A stretch of 54,007 bases of DNA from Rhodanobacteraceae bacterium (GTDB lineage: Bacteria; Acidobacteriota; Terriglobia; Terriglobales; Acidobacteriaceae): the NCBI GenBank assembly GCA_025350865.1, contig JANXWZ010000004.1:1-54007 (forward strand), given 5' to 3'. The stretch's first letter is position 1. Each line of letters begins with the position of its first letter. Shown piece after piece: positions 43,983 to 53,336 of this stretch. The notes beneath the pieces were generated by a model. That model was not told where the DNA came from and did no database searches. It was given only the letters and a program-made list of their open reading frames with translations. A program made the translations under genes and the position numbers.

Positions 43983-44852
43983 ATGTTTCGTGTAAACCTC
44001 TGTCCATCATCCGTTTGTCGCGTCTTGCTGGTTGGTGCCACGCTCGCCGCGTCTCATACCGCGTATGCACAAACTCCAGCACCGCCGCCCACTCTCACCT
44101 ATGATCAGGCGCTGATTCAGGCGGCCGCCGCCGAGCAGCAGTTCTCCAATGGTTACGCGTCCGTCGGATATTCCCCGGCAATCCTGACCATTCCCGGCCG
44201 CCCCTTCACCGCGCATCGCGTGTACAAGGAGTGGCCCCGCAACGGTACCGCAGCGAACCAGCCAAGTGTGACAACCACAGTCACGATTGCACGCGACATC
44301 GTCGGCCGCATCCACTATGAGAATTCGCGGGCGCCCGGCCAGGTCACCGTGATGATCTCCGACCCGGTGCAACACCTGAATTACCGGTATGACGTTGGCA
44401 CGGCGAACACCAGCGCCAATAGCTGCGTCCAGCCGCAGATGAGCCAGATTTCCGGATCCGCGCCAACCCCAGACCCGACGGCCTCCAGCTCGCAGACGCC
44501 AGACACGACATCGTCCGATACTGGCACGGTCGCCGATCCGCCGCCGCCACCGGCCACCAAAAAGGACCTCGGCCTACAGCAGATGGAAGGGACGGCGGCC
44601 TACGGACAGCAGAGGAACGATTATCTTTCGCTCCAGCCTGGAATTAAGTCCATGCGGACCTTGTCGTGGTTCTCCATGTATCTGGGTTTGAATTTACTGG
44701 AGGCGAGCGATTACTCGGGCCAGAACATGTTCTCCATCAACACGCAGGAGATTGACCTCAGCGACCCGGACCCCGCACTGTTTGTCGTGCCGCAGGGCTA
44801 CGCCTTGCCCGGCTCCGCCCCCAGCTGCATTCCGCTGATGACCTCGAATTGA
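43983..44852 (+). CDS. Exported hypothetical protein
   Basis: 289 residues from ATG 43983; signal peptide core VCRVLLVGATLAAS with cleavage near AYAQ. The N-terminal half has beta segments (SVTTTVTIARDIVGRIHYE, VTVMISDPVQHLNYRYD), followed by a Pro/Thr/Ser-rich linker and a C-terminal segment ending CIPLMTSN. No family recognised. Upstream in-frame ATGs (43959, 43905) would spoil the signal peptide. It lies between the toxin and trpG. Confidence 0.65.
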   Translation: MFRVNLCPSSVCRVLLVGATLAASHTAYAQTPAPPPTLTYDQALIQAAAAEQQFSNGYASVGYSPAILTIPGRPFTAHRVYKEWPRNGTAANQPSVTTTVTIARDIVGRIHYENSRAPGQVTVMISDPVQHLNYRYDVGTANTSANSCVQPQMSQISGSAPTPDPTASSSQTPDTTSSDTGTVADPPPPPATKKDLGLQQMEGTAAYGQQRNDYLSLQPGIKSMRTLSWFSMYLGLNLLEASDYSGQNMFSINTQEIDLSDPDPALFVVPQGYALPGSAPSCIPLMTSN

Positions 44853-44929
44853 CGAACCGGCCGACCTCCGTGGTCGACGGTCGACACGATTTCGAAGACC
44901 AATGCGGCGCGGCGTAGAATCAACAAACC

Positions 44930-45517
44930 ATGGTCTTCGTCCTCGATAACTACGATTCCTTCACCTACAACCTGGTCCAGTACATGGGCGAGCTCGGCGC
45001 CGAGATGGTCGTCAAGCGCAACGACGAGCTGACACCCGAGCAGGTTGCCGAACTGAAGCCCGATCGTATTTTGATCTCACCCGGCCCCTGCACCCCGCAG
45101 GAGGCAGGCATTTCAATCGCCCTGCTGAAGCATTTTGCAGCCAGCCAACAGGCCGGCGGACCGCGGGTTCCCATCCTCGGTGTCTGCCTCGGCCATCAGG
45201 CGATCGGCGCAGCGTTTGGCGGTAGCGTCGTACGCGCGGCAAAGCTGATGCACGGCAAGACCAGCGAAGTGGCACATGACGGACGCACCATCTTCGAGGG
45301 GATTCCCTCGACCATGACCTGCACGCGATATCACTCGCTGATCGTCCAGGAGGAAGGTCTGCCCGACGAACTGGAAGTCTCGGCGCGGACTGCCAATGGC
45401 GACACGATCATGGCTCTAAGGCATCGCACCCTCCCGATTGAGGGGGTTCAATTCCATCCCGAGAGTGTCTTGACCAGCCACGGGCGCACCATGATCGCAA
45501 ATTTTCTGAAGATGTAG
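44930..45517 (+). CDS. trpG: Anthranilate synthase component II (glutamine amidotransferase)
   Basis: 195 residues. The class I amidotransferase triad is present: nucleophile Cys86 in GVCLGHQ and His-Glu in QFHPES. The N-terminus [15 protein letters not shown] and the ISPGPCTPQ segment are standard for TrpG/PabA. It supplies ammonia to TrpE and may serve aminodeoxychorismate synthase as well. TAGAAT ends 9 nt before the ATG. Eight bases separate its stop from the next gene. Confidence 0.93.
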   Translation: MVFVLDNYDSFTYNLVQYMGELGAEMVVKRNDELTPEQVAELKPDRILISPGPCTPQEAGISIALLKHFAASQQAGGPRVPILGVCLGHQAIGAAFGGSVVRAAKLMHGKTSEVAHDGRTIFEGIPSTMTCTRYHSLIVQEEGLPDELEVSARTANGDTIMALRHRTLPIEGVQFHPESVLTSHGRTMIANFLKM

Positions 45518-45525
45518 GAGCCGGA

Positions 45526-46452
45526 ATGAAAGCTGGATGGCTGGTCGCGATGGCTCTGTTGGGGACGCAGGCGCATACGCAGGTCAGGCAGCTTGGCTCG
45601 GTAGCGGCGACCGATGCGACCGTGACCGGTGCACCCAACGAGGCGTTCCAGCTCGTCAGTGGCAAAGCCCAGTTGAATGCGACGGCGACCGTAACCGCAA
45701 GGCCCGGCCATAACGCGGAGGTTGCGCTGAACCGCGGCGGCTCCGTGCTGGTCTGCCAGACTACTGCCCTGCACCTGACCTCCGCGCAGGACAACTCGCT
45801 GCTGCTGGCGCTGGATCGCGGTGCCATGGAAGTCCGGATGAAGGCCTCGGCGCACGACGTCGTCATCACCCCCGACCTGCGCTTTACGGTGGCGTCAGCC
45901 GCGCCGCTCGACCTGCAAATGCGCGTCACGTTCAACGGCGATACCTGCGTTGAAAACCGCGGCCGCAAAGCTCCCATGCTGAACATTAGCGACTCCTTCG
46001 GGGAATCGGCGTACCTGCTGAAGCCCGGCCAGCATGTCATGTTCGAGCATGGCAGCCTCAAGACTGTAATGGATCGCGAGACCACCCCTTGCGGCTGCCC
46101 GCCCCCGGAGAAGCCCGGCACTTCGCTGGCCGACGCAATCCTGCGCGGCGGCCAGACTGCGCCGGTGACACCGCAGCAGGCGGCAGCAATCCACCCCTTC
46201 CCCACCGCCCAGAGCGATGGCCTCGCCGCGCCCCCGCAGGCTGAGCCCGAGACGCCTGGCGAGCGGCATGTCCAGGTTGCCAGCACGCTCGCCTTTGATC
46301 CCACCGGAACGATCGACAAGCCGCCCGGCGATGCCACAATTCCGCCCATCGCACCCACGCCAGCCCCAACGCCCGCTGTTGCGGAAGCCCCGCACAAGAC
46401 CAACCCTTTTGCGGCGATTGGCGGGTTCTTCAGGCGTCTGTTCGTTCGATAA
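45526..46452 (+). CDS. Exported FecR-like protein
   Basis: 308 residues with a signal peptide (WLVAMALLGTQAHTQ). The body (about 25-180) has the FecR-type beta pattern: AFQLVSGKAQLNATATVTA, VALNRGGSVLVCQTT, LALDRGAMEVRM, LLKPGQHVMFEHG. A Cys/Pro-rich stretch (TPCGCPPPEKPG) and a long Pro/Ala-rich tail follow, ending in a basic aromatic segment (FAAIGGFFRRLFVR). Function unknown. It is probably co-transcribed with trpG. Confidence 0.65.
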   Translation: MKAGWLVAMALLGTQAHTQVRQLGSVAATDATVTGAPNEAFQLVSGKAQLNATATVTARPGHNAEVALNRGGSVLVCQTTALHLTSAQDNSLLLALDRGAMEVRMKASAHDVVITPDLRFTVASAAPLDLQMRVTFNGDTCVENRGRKAPMLNISDSFGESAYLLKPGQHVMFEHGSLKTVMDRETTPCGCPPPEKPGTSLADAILRGGQTAPVTPQQAAAIHPFPTAQSDGLAAPPQAEPETPGERHVQVASTLAFDPTGTIDKPPGDATIPPIAPTPAPTPAVAEAPHKTNPFAAIGGFFRRLFVR

Positions 46453-46554
46453 ATCGGCTCATGGCGCTGGGATACAATCGTAGGGTTGGGCCGTACTTGA
46501 ATTTCACCAGCCCCGGCACAATCCAAAAGACTTTTGCTAAGAGGATTTTTCTAT

Positions 46555-47112
46555 ATGTCGATTCCTGCCACCCAGATGCGCCCCGGCATGATCATCAAGT
46601 TCAAGAATGACCTTCATTCGGTCTTCTCCGTCGAGCATCGGACTCCTGGCAACCTACGTGCCTTCATCCAGGCCAAGCTGACCAACATCCGAACCGGTGC
46701 CTCCTTCACCGAACGCTTCCGCTCGCCGGACCCCATCGAGCGTGTTTACGTGGACGAAGTGAAGATGGAGTATCTCTACAACGACGGCGACGACTATTAC
46801 TTCATGGACGATAAGTTCGAACAGACGATGCTGAAGCGAGACATTCTGGGCGACGCCGTCGACTACCTGACGCCAAACCTGGGAATTGCCGTCAGCTTCC
46901 ACGACGGGAAGGCGGTCGGTATCGACCTGCCCACGGCCGTAGTGATGACAGTGGTGGAGACGGAGCCGGGTATCAAGTCGGCGACCGCGTCATCTGTTAC
47001 CAAGCCGGCGAAGACCGAAACCGGCCTGGTCGTGCAGGTGCCTCCGTTCATCAACGAGGGCGAAAAAATCCGCGTGGACACAGCCGAAGGCGCATACATG
47101 AGCCGCGCGTAA
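46555..47112 (+). CDS. efp: Translation elongation factor P
   Basis: 185 residues from ATG 46555 (GAGGA 9 nt upstream). KOW-like domain I (MIIKFKNDLHSVFSVEH), then the OB domains II and III (GDDYYFMDDKFEQT, VVETEPGIKSA, GLVVQVPPFINEGEKIRVDT). EF-P rescues ribosomes stalled on polyproline. The domain I loop reads TPGNLRAF, so Asn33 occupies the place of the Lys or Arg that is modified in E. coli or Pseudomonas. Confidence 0.95.
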   Translation: MSIPATQMRPGMIIKFKNDLHSVFSVEHRTPGNLRAFIQAKLTNIRTGASFTERFRSPDPIERVYVDEVKMEYLYNDGDDYYFMDDKFEQTMLKRDILGDAVDYLTPNLGIAVSFHDGKAVGIDLPTAVVMTVVETEPGIKSATASSVTKPAKTETGLVVQVPPFINEGEKIRVDTAEGAYMSRA

Positions 47113-47130
47113 CCCGCTGCCAAGCACCGA

Positions 47131-47159
47131 GAGGCCCCGACCGCAGAGTCCGGGGCCTC
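47131..47159 (+). terminator. Hairpin after efp
   Basis: GAGGCCCCG (47131-47139) pairs perfectly with CGGGGCCTC (47151-47159). The T tract after it is short (ATCGTTTG), so termination may be partial. Confidence 0.6.
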
Positions 47160-47200
47160 ATCGTTTGCGCGGGGCGATGCGCGATGCGACACTGGGGTAC

Positions 47201-47497
47201 ATGGAGCAGAGTCTTCAAGTCCGCCACTACCTCATCAAGGGACGCGTCCAGGGTGTCGGCTTCCGCTGGTTCGTCCACGGGCGCGCCGCCGAGATCGGCC
47301 TGCGCGGCTGGGTTAAGAACACCGAAGCCGGCCATGTCGAGTTGGTCGCGGCAGGCGAAGAAGATCAGCTTACCGAGCTTCGCGAAGCATTGCACAAGGG
47401 CTCGCGCGGAAGCCGTGTCGACGCGGTAGTAGAACATGAGTTGCACGAGCAGGAAGCGGAGAAACTTGGTCCGTTCGAGATTGAAGGAGCCTGGTAG
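47201..47497 (+). CDS. Acylphosphatase
   Basis: 98 residues from ATG 47201. The family signature is present: YLIKGRVQGVGFRWFVHGRA with the catalytic Arg, and GWVKNTEAGHVELVAAG with the catalytic Asn. It hydrolyses acyl phosphates. Three bases separate it from apt, so the two are co-transcribed. Confidence 0.92.
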   Translation: MEQSLQVRHYLIKGRVQGVGFRWFVHGRAAEIGLRGWVKNTEAGHVELVAAGEEDQLTELREALHKGSRGSRVDAVVEHELHEQEAEKLGPFEIEGAW

Positions 47498-47500
47498 ACG

Positions 47501-48040
47501 ATGGAAAAGACAATCAATTGCGAGCCACTGAAACACCTGATCCGGACTGTTCCGGACTTCCCAAAACCCGGAATTCTGTTCTATGACATCACCACCCTGC
47601 TTAAGGACAAGACCGGCTTCGCACAACTCATTGACGCCTTCGCCGCTTATTACATCGGTAAAGAAATCGACCTCGTGCTCGGCATTGAGGCGCGCGGCTT
47701 CATCTTCGGACCAGCCCTGGCATATCGCCTGAACGCAGGCTTCGTCCCGGTGCGTAAGCCGAAGAAGCTCCCGGCGCCGGTGGCGAAGGTGAACTACGAC
47801 CTGGAATACGGCACCGACTCTCTTGAGATCCACCTCGATGCAATCGAACCGGGCCAGCGTGTCCTGATCGTCGACGACTTACTCGCCACCGGCGGCACAA
47901 TGCAGGCCACGGTAAAGTTAGTCCGGCAGTTAGGCGGGGAAATTGTAAGTATTGGATTCGCAATTGAGCTGGATTTTCTAAAAGGCCGCAGTAAGTTCCA
48001 GCAATATGACGTATTCAGTCTTCTGCACTACGACGAGTAA
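47501..48040 (+). CDS. apt: Adenine phosphoribosyltransferase
   Basis: 179 residues. [15 protein letters not shown] and the PRPP loop [13 protein letters not shown] are typical; EARGFIFG and [11 protein letters not shown] also match. It salvages adenine to AMP with PRPP. The length is normal. Confidence 0.94.
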   Translation: MEKTINCEPLKHLIRTVPDFPKPGILFYDITTLLKDKTGFAQLIDAFAAYYIGKEIDLVLGIEARGFIFGPALAYRLNAGFVPVRKPKKLPAPVAKVNYDLEYGTDSLEIHLDAIEPGQRVLIVDDLLATGGTMQATVKLVRQLGGEIVSIGFAIELDFLKGRSKFQQYDVFSLLHYDE

Positions 48041-48099
48041 GTTCCCGCGAAGGTTTGTTAGAATCGCGGCCTAGGTAAATTCTGGTTCCGGGAGTCGCA

Positions 48100-49128
48100 G
48101 TGAATTCGATCGGCAAGATTTCAGCTCTGGTGGCGTTGCTCTTTCTCAGCACGTCCGGGCGGGCGGACGACAAAGTCGCCGCGATCGCACGCCTGCAAAG
48201 TGTTGAGGCTGCGACATCTCTCGATAGCGCGGCGGTGAAGCCGTGGCACCTGAAACTCAGCGTGCAATTGTTCGACGCAAAGGGCGCACCGTCGGAGCAG
48301 GGCGAAATTGAAGAGTGGTGGGAGGGTCCGCAACAAAGCCTGATCTCGTATACGTTCCCTTCGTACACGGGCAAACTATTGCAGACGGCGGACGGAAGCT
48401 TCCGTATGCAAGCGATTGGAATTCCGCCGATGATGATCGCGAAGCTGCTCAATCAGGTGGTGCATCCAATGCCGCACGCCGCCGACGTTGCGGATTCGGA
48501 ACCGGTGCTCCGCAAGCAGACGGTAGGGCAACTCGCGCTGGACTGCGTCATGCTATCGCAGCCGATCAAGGACATTCCGGTCGAACCGCTTGGCCTTTAC
48601 CCAACGTACTGCCTCGATCCGGCGAAGGATGTCCTGCTCGCCACCTACGACATGGGAACCGTTGCGACGGTGCAGTTCTCTGTAGGTCTCTTTCAAAAGA
48701 TTACGGTCGCCACCAGCATCGGCATCAATGTGGGACCGACGAAGGTTGCGGAGGCTAAGGTTGTGGCGCTGGGAGCGATGCCGCCCGACCCGCAGCGATT
48801 TGCAAAGTCCGATGTTTTTGAGCCGGTAGAGAAGATCGCCACCGTCCCCGCCGACTGGTTGAACGACCAGGGATTGGTCAAGTTTCCGCCCGTTTATCCA
48901 GCCGAGGCCAAATCCAAGCACGAAGACGGCCCTGTCATCTTTCACGCGATCGTCGGCCAAGACGGTCACGTGCGCTTACTACAGTTGAAGTCGGCTACGG
49001 AGGCGAGCCTTGCCCTTTCGGCCATGTATACGGTGCGGCAGTGGACCTACAAGCCGCCTATCCTTAACGGCAAGAACGTCGATGTGGAATCGACCATTCG
49101 CGTAAATTTTCAGTACCGCGGCAAGTAG
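48100..49128 (+). CDS. Exported protein with C-terminal TonB-like domain
   Basis: 342 residues from GTG 48100 (GGGAG upstream). Signal peptide LVALLFLSTSGRA. An N-terminal beta-rich region (about 25-235) of unknown function is followed by a TonB C-terminal domain (about 255-340: PPVYPAEAKSKHEDGPVIFHA, LSAMYTVRQWTYKPPILNGK, STIRVNF). Without a membrane helix before the domain it is not a classical TonB. A paralogous TonB-C end follows at 49144. Confidence 0.8.
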   Translation: MNSIGKISALVALLFLSTSGRADDKVAAIARLQSVEAATSLDSAAVKPWHLKLSVQLFDAKGAPSEQGEIEEWWEGPQQSLISYTFPSYTGKLLQTADGSFRMQAIGIPPMMIAKLLNQVVHPMPHAADVADSEPVLRKQTVGQLALDCVMLSQPIKDIPVEPLGLYPTYCLDPAKDVLLATYDMGTVATVQFSVGLFQKITVATSIGINVGPTKVAEAKVVALGAMPPDPQRFAKSDVFEPVEKIATVPADWLNDQGLVKFPPVYPAEAKSKHEDGPVIFHAIVGQDGHVRLLQLKSATEASLALSAMYTVRQWTYKPPILNGKNVDVESTIRVNFQYRGK

Positions 49129-49143
49129 ACGTCCGTGGATTCT

Positions 49144-49242
49144 ATGGCAGTCAACCAATTGACCTACGAACCATATCTTCTCGATGGAAAACCAACCGCT
49201 GTGGACACCACCCTCATCGTCAACTTCGCATTCGGAAAATGA
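49144..49242 (+). pseudogene. Remnant of a second TonB C-terminal domain
   Basis: 33 codons reading VNQLTYEPYLLDGKP and VDTTLIVNFAFGK, then stop. This aligns with VRQWTYKPPILNGKN and ESTIRVNF of the gene just upstream. No start, signal peptide or rest of the domain is present, so it is the 3' end of a lost tandem copy. It is not in frame with the upstream gene. Confidence 0.65.
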
Positions 49243-49281
49243 TCGGTCATATTCTCGCATCTTAAGTTTCAGGAGACCCAC

Positions 49282-50328
49282 ATGAAATCAAAAGGTTATG
49301 CCGCGCAATCCCCCACTTCCGGCCTCGCGCCCTTCAGCTTCGAGCGTCGCGACCCCGGCCCCGACGACGTCGTAGTCGAGATCGCCTACTGCGGCATCTG
49401 CCACTCCGACATTCACCAGGTTCGCGATGAATGGGGCAACGCCATGTACCCCATGGTGCCCGGCCACGAGATCGTGGGCCGCGTCACCGCCATCGGTTCC
49501 GCGGTAGAAAAGTTCAAGGTGGGCGACCTGGCCGCCGTCGGCGTGATGGTCGATTCCTGCCGCGTCTGCAACAACTGTAAAGCCAACGAAGAGGCTTACT
49601 GTGAGAAGGGTTTCGTTGGCACCTACAATGCGCTCGGCTACGACGGCGTCCTCGTCCACGGCGGCTATGCCAACAACATCGTCGTCCACCAGCACTATGT
49701 CTTTTCGATCGCGGCAAGCCTGGAACCCAAGCTCGCAGCGGTGGCTCCGCTGCTGTGCGCGGGCATCACCACTTACAGCCCGTTGGTCCACTGGAAGGTG
49801 GGTCCCGGCATGAAGGTTGGCATCGTCGGCCTTGGCGGATTGGGCCACATGGGCCTCAAGTTCGCGCACTCGTTCGGCGCGCATACAGTCCTTTTCACCA
49901 CCTCACCCGGCAAGGAAGCCGATGCCCTGCGGCTGGGCGCGGATGAGGTCGTCGTCTCGACCGACCCCTCCGCAATGGCAAAGCACAAGAGCAGCTTCGA
50001 CTTCATCCTGGACTGCGTCTCCGCACCGCACGACATGGACGCCTACATGAACATGCTGCGGATCGACGGGACACTGTGCAGCGTGGGTCTGCCCGAGAAA
50101 CCCATCGCCATCGCTGCCTTTTCGCTCGTCACCAACCGCCGCCGTCTCGCCGGCTCCTCCATCGGCGGCATGGTCGAGACCCAGGGCATGCTCGACTATT
50201 GCGCCAAGCACGACATTGTCTCCGATATTGAGCTGGTCTCCACCGACAAGCTGAACGAAGCCTACGATCGCGTAGTCAAAAATGACGTGAAGTACAGGTT
50301 CGTGATCGACCTGAAAACCCTTGTCTAA
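49282..50328 (+). CDS. Zinc-dependent alcohol dehydrogenase (cinnamyl alcohol/YahK-like)
   Basis: 348 residues from ATG 49282 with CAGGAG upstream. Catalytic zinc ligands: Cys in GICHSD and His-Glu in PGHEIVG. The structural zinc cysteines are in CRVCNNCKANEEAYC. Rossmann motif GLGGLGHMGLKFA. The LPEKP and SIGGMVETQGMLD segments match NADPH-dependent aldehyde reductases such as YahK. A strong terminator follows. Confidence 0.92.
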   Translation: MKSKGYAAQSPTSGLAPFSFERRDPGPDDVVVEIAYCGICHSDIHQVRDEWGNAMYPMVPGHEIVGRVTAIGSAVEKFKVGDLAAVGVMVDSCRVCNNCKANEEAYCEKGFVGTYNALGYDGVLVHGGYANNIVVHQHYVFSIAASLEPKLAAVAPLLCAGITTYSPLVHWKVGPGMKVGIVGLGGLGHMGLKFAHSFGAHTVLFTTSPGKEADALRLGADEVVVSTDPSAMAKHKSSFDFILDCVSAPHDMDAYMNMLRIDGTLCSVGLPEKPIAIAAFSLVTNRRRLAGSSIGGMVETQGMLDYCAKHDIVSDIELVSTDKLNEAYDRVVKNDVKYRFVIDLKTLV

Positions 50329-50342
50329 CTACAAAGCAAGAC

Positions 50343-50443
50343 GCAACGGGGAAGTATGGATTAAAGACGGGATAAGAACAAGCAAATGAACTGTCTTGTT
50401 TTTATCCCGCTTTTTAATCCTCTTGATCCCCGTAACGCGTTGC
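50343..50443. terminator. Large bidirectional terminator hairpin
   Basis: Nested stems: GCAACGGGG with CCCCGT..GTTGC, GGATTAAA (50358-50365) with TTTAATCC (50413-50420), CGGGATAA with TTATCCCG, and AACAAG with CTTGTT. It lies between convergent genes. Confidence 0.8.
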
Positions 50444-50450
50444 TTTTGCC

Positions 50451-51731
50451 TTACACGAACAGAGTAAACATGGGCGACTCCAGGTCCAGGGTCTGCACCG
50501 GGCCGCTCAACACCCCGGACCCCGGATGGCGCACAAAGACCGTCACCGTCGCTGAATCCTGGTTCCCGCAGATCAGCCAGTTGCCCGAGTGGTCCATGGT
50601 GAAGTGCCGCGGAGTCTTGCCGCCGCACGGGATGCGCTGCCGGAAGGTGAGCGTCCCGTTCTTCTCGTTGATCGCGAAGACGACAAGCGAATCCTCGCCG
50701 CGATTGCTGACGTATACAAAGTCGCCTGTCGGCACTACATAGATCTCCGCCGCAAAGTTCTCGCCGCGAAACTTCGCATCGATCGTCGAGACCGGCTGCC
50801 CAACATTGGCCAGGATCGCCTGCTCGTCCATCCCGGCCAGAGCGTGCATATCGGTGTAAAGGTATTGGTCGATGCGCGAAGCCAGTTCGTCCAGCCCATA
50901 CGCCCAGCGCTGGTTCGGATGGAACGCAATGTGGCGCGGCCCGGAACCCGGAGCCATCGTCTGGAACAGGTGCGGCTTGCCTAGATGAGCGGTCGCCGTG
51001 TCGATCGGGAAGATCGCAATCCGGTCGTTGGCAAGGTCGTTTACGACAATGAAGCGATTGTCCGGAGAGAGCGTGGTCGAGTGCGGATGCGGCCCATCCG
51101 CCTGTTCTTTGCGCGTTCCCGGCCGCCCGAACACGGCGCGATCGCGAAAATCCACACGATCCACGGGCTGGCTCAGCGACCCGTCGGGCATCACCTTAAA
51201 GCTCGCAATGCTCCCGCCCGCGTAGTTGGCAACGTAGGCAGACCGCCCGCTGCTATCCACCGACAGGTAGCACGGTCCCACTCCACCCGCCGACACCTGC
51301 CCCAGAAGCGTCAGCTTGCCGGTCGTACGGTCCAGCAAATAGCTCGAGATGCCCGAAGTCGTCGCATCACCCTCGTTCACCACATAGAGTATCGAACGCA
51401 TCTGCGGCTGGGGCGCGGCGCGCTTGGGTAGAGGAATCTGTTTCTTCGCAGTCGCAGGCGGTGCGATAAAGATCTGGTTCAGCGCAAGAAACTCCGGACG
51501 AACGCATTCCGCCGCCAGCATCGGCATACTGAAGCGACCGAGATTGGGATCGAAGCGAGCGCTGTAAATTCCCTTCGCTCCTGGGCGCGAGGTATCGGTG
51601 CCAAAGAAGACCAGGGGCTGCGGCAACGGCGCTGCCTTGGGTTTGCGGGCGAAGATCTGTGCGCCAACCGCGATCCGCTGCTGGAGAGCCACGGCAGGCA
51701 GCAGCGCGAGAAGTCGTCGGCGAGTCATCAT
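50451..51731 (-). CDS. Lactonase-type seven-bladed beta-propeller protein (6-phosphogluconolactonase-like)
   Basis: 426 residues. The N-terminus MMTRRRLLALLPAVAL looks like a Tat or Sec signal. The YVANYAGGSIASFKV, HPHSTTLSPDNRFIVVNDLAND, GSGPRHIAFHPNQRWAYGL and GGKTPRHFTMDHSGNWLICGNQDS blocks are the lactonase/Pgl propeller family. Bacterial members act on 6-phosphogluconolactone, but exported members have unknown substrates. It lies 10 bp behind the 51742-52224 gene, probably the same transcript. Confidence 0.85.
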   Translation of the reverse strand: MMTRRRLLALLPAVALQQRIAVGAQIFARKPKAAPLPQPLVFFGTDTSRPGAKGIYSARFDPNLGRFSMPMLAAECVRPEFLALNQIFIAPPATAKKQIPLPKRAAPQPQMRSILYVVNEGDATTSGISSYLLDRTTGKLTLLGQVSAGGVGPCYLSVDSSGRSAYVANYAGGSIASFKVMPDGSLSQPVDRVDFRDRAVFGRPGTRKEQADGPHPHSTTLSPDNRFIVVNDLANDRIAIFPIDTATAHLGKPHLFQTMAPGSGPRHIAFHPNQRWAYGLDELASRIDQYLYTDMHALAGMDEQAILANVGQPVSTIDAKFRGENFAAEIYVVPTGDFVYVSNRGEDSLVVFAINEKNGTLTFRQRIPCGGKTPRHFTMDHSGNWLICGNQDSATVTVFVRHPGSGVLSGPVQTLDLESPMFTLFV

Positions 51732-51741
51732 GGGGGGCGGC

Positions 51742-52224
51742 CTAGAGCTTCACGCGATCGTTGGAATTGGGTTGGGCCGCGCCGAAATAAGCGTCGCTGC
51801 CCGGGTCGCCGGGCAGGTGACCAAGAAAGTTCTCCGGCTTCACGTCATCCGAGATCACCGGCAGATACGGCAGCGTGCTGGTACTCCCAGCCTCGTTGAC
51901 CACGGCGTTGGCGTGGTCCAGAACCTCGGTGACGGTCATGGTGTACATCTCGCGGCCGTTGTCGTAGCCGGATTCGATGGCCATCTTCAGGTATCGCCCG
52001 GCGGCCTGCGCAGCAAGGCGATCCGTAATCACGTGGCCGGTCGACTTCTTCATCTCCACCCACGCCACATTCGGCATGGCGATCCAGACGGGCCGCCCGT
52101 TCACAGCGAAGCGGATGTCGGTGGCATCGGCGTGGCGCGTCGCAATGGCGACGACGGTTCCCTTCCACGTACAGTGGAGCGGCTCGGAGGTCCAGCGGTC
52201 GGTGACGGTAAAGTCTTCGTACAT
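51742..52224 (-). CDS. Hypothetical protein
   Basis: 160 residues beginning MYEDFTVTDRW. Segments WKGTVVAIATRHADATDIRFAVNGRPVWIAMPNVAW and ITDRLAAQAAGRYLKMAIES suggest a compact alpha/beta fold. The C-terminal 40 residues are Pro/Asp/Asn-rich. No family recognised. First gene of a two-gene unit with the lactonase-like gene. Confidence 0.65.
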   Translation of the reverse strand: MYEDFTVTDRWTSEPLHCTWKGTVVAIATRHADATDIRFAVNGRPVWIAMPNVAWVEMKKSTGHVITDRLAAQAAGRYLKMAIESGYDNGREMYTMTVTEVLDHANAVVNEAGSTSTLPYLPVISDDVKPENFLGHLPGDPGSDAYFGAAQPNSNDRVKL

Positions 52225-52402
52225 GCTTCTAGACTAGACGAGAATGCGGCTGATTGGAATCAGGGGCGAATTGGTGGCCGGCCAAATCTCATAGAATGGG
52301 CAACCGACGGTTGCCGAAAACCCCGTTCCACGACAATTTCGGATTCCGAATTCGCGATTTGCGATTCACTTTGCTTGTCACACCCGAAGGGTTGAGTCAG
52401 AC

Positions 52403-53200
52403 CTAAATACCTAGCACGGTCTGCCACCAATGATGAACTGTCGGATTCCAACCCGCTACACCACCATGCCAAGAGCAAGTTCCACTCCGGTGTGCAGAAT
52501 TGCTGTATGAGCCGTCGGAGCATACAGCGGTCGGCTGAACGTCATCAAGTAGATCTCTCGATATTCCACCCACTAAGAACAGAAACAAAAAGAGGCAGGC
52601 CCTGGCGGAAAGTGAAAAATACCTCTTCTTCAATTTTGACCATGCTAGATAGCCTACCGAAATCGAGAATAAGCTAACACTGAACCATCCTAGCGGACTA
52701 AAGACCCAGCCGCCGACTAGCGCTGCGAAGCACAACATAGCGAACCCCTTCCTTGCTGCCCGCCTCTTCTCTGTTTCCTCGTGGTGTCGTTGTGCTGCAA
52801 GGCTGGCGAGACGAAGGCCCCGATAAGCAACCGCCTTTTCTCGGAAACTTGACGCTGCGTGGCCGGGCTCATTCGCCCAAGGCTGCGAAGTCCGATTCCG
52901 CATCGGAGTGGTCTTCATCCGGCGTTCAAAATCGAAGCGAGCCCATTTCCAGAGGAGCAGGCCACAGTCCTCGATTTCTGTGTCGATTGATAGAGCTTCA
53001 AGACACCTGTCACAAAAGGATTCAAAGTCCCGTTCGATGTGTCGTGGTAAAAGAGCCCAAACGGCATTCATGGGAAGATGGCAGTCCGGCAATTCTCGCT
53101 GCATTTCTCGTAACCATTCTGAGTATTCGCGAACGCTCTGAAGCTTCTCAATAGCTAAATTGGAGATTACCTGCAAATTCCTTCCATCGGCTGGATTCAC
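52403..53200 (-). CDS. Membrane protein with C-terminal DUF3761-like domain
   Basis: 265 residues from GTG 53200. The first 150 residues are soluble and charged, with no known fold. Two membrane helices follow (GFAMLCFAALVGGWVF, and ACLFLFLFLVGGI, with an amphipathic SVSLFSISVGYLAW between). The end reads CSDGSYSNSAHRSGTCSWHGG, the DUF3761 signature. The gene has lower G+C than its neighbours, which may indicate transfer. Confidence 0.65.
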   Translation of the reverse strand: MNPADGRNLQVISNLAIEKLQSVREYSEWLREMQRELPDCHLPMNAVWALLPRHIERDFESFCDRCLEALSIDTEIEDCGLLLWKWARFDFERRMKTTPMRNRTSQPWANEPGHAASSFREKAVAYRGLRLASLAAQRHHEETEKRRAARKGFAMLCFAALVGGWVFSPLGWFSVSLFSISVGYLAWSKLKKRYFSLSARACLFLFLFLVGGISRDLLDDVQPTAVCSDGSYSNSAHRSGTCSWHGGVAGWNPTVHHWWQTVLGI

Positions 53201-53336
53201 ACGGCACCTCGGTAGAGAGATTGTCTAATCAACACACTATCGAATTCGCGCAACTCCTACAAAGTCGCATTTTCGGCAAGAGCTTGTCGGCCGGGTGCGG
53301 TTCGCATCACCCCGTGTCGGGGGATAGACTTGCGAC

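Noticed and set aside
49426..49442. Copy of the GATGAATGGGGCA repeat inside the alcohol dehydrogenase
   Set aside because: The match is short, has no paired stem, and encodes the normal DEWGNAM segment of the enzyme family.
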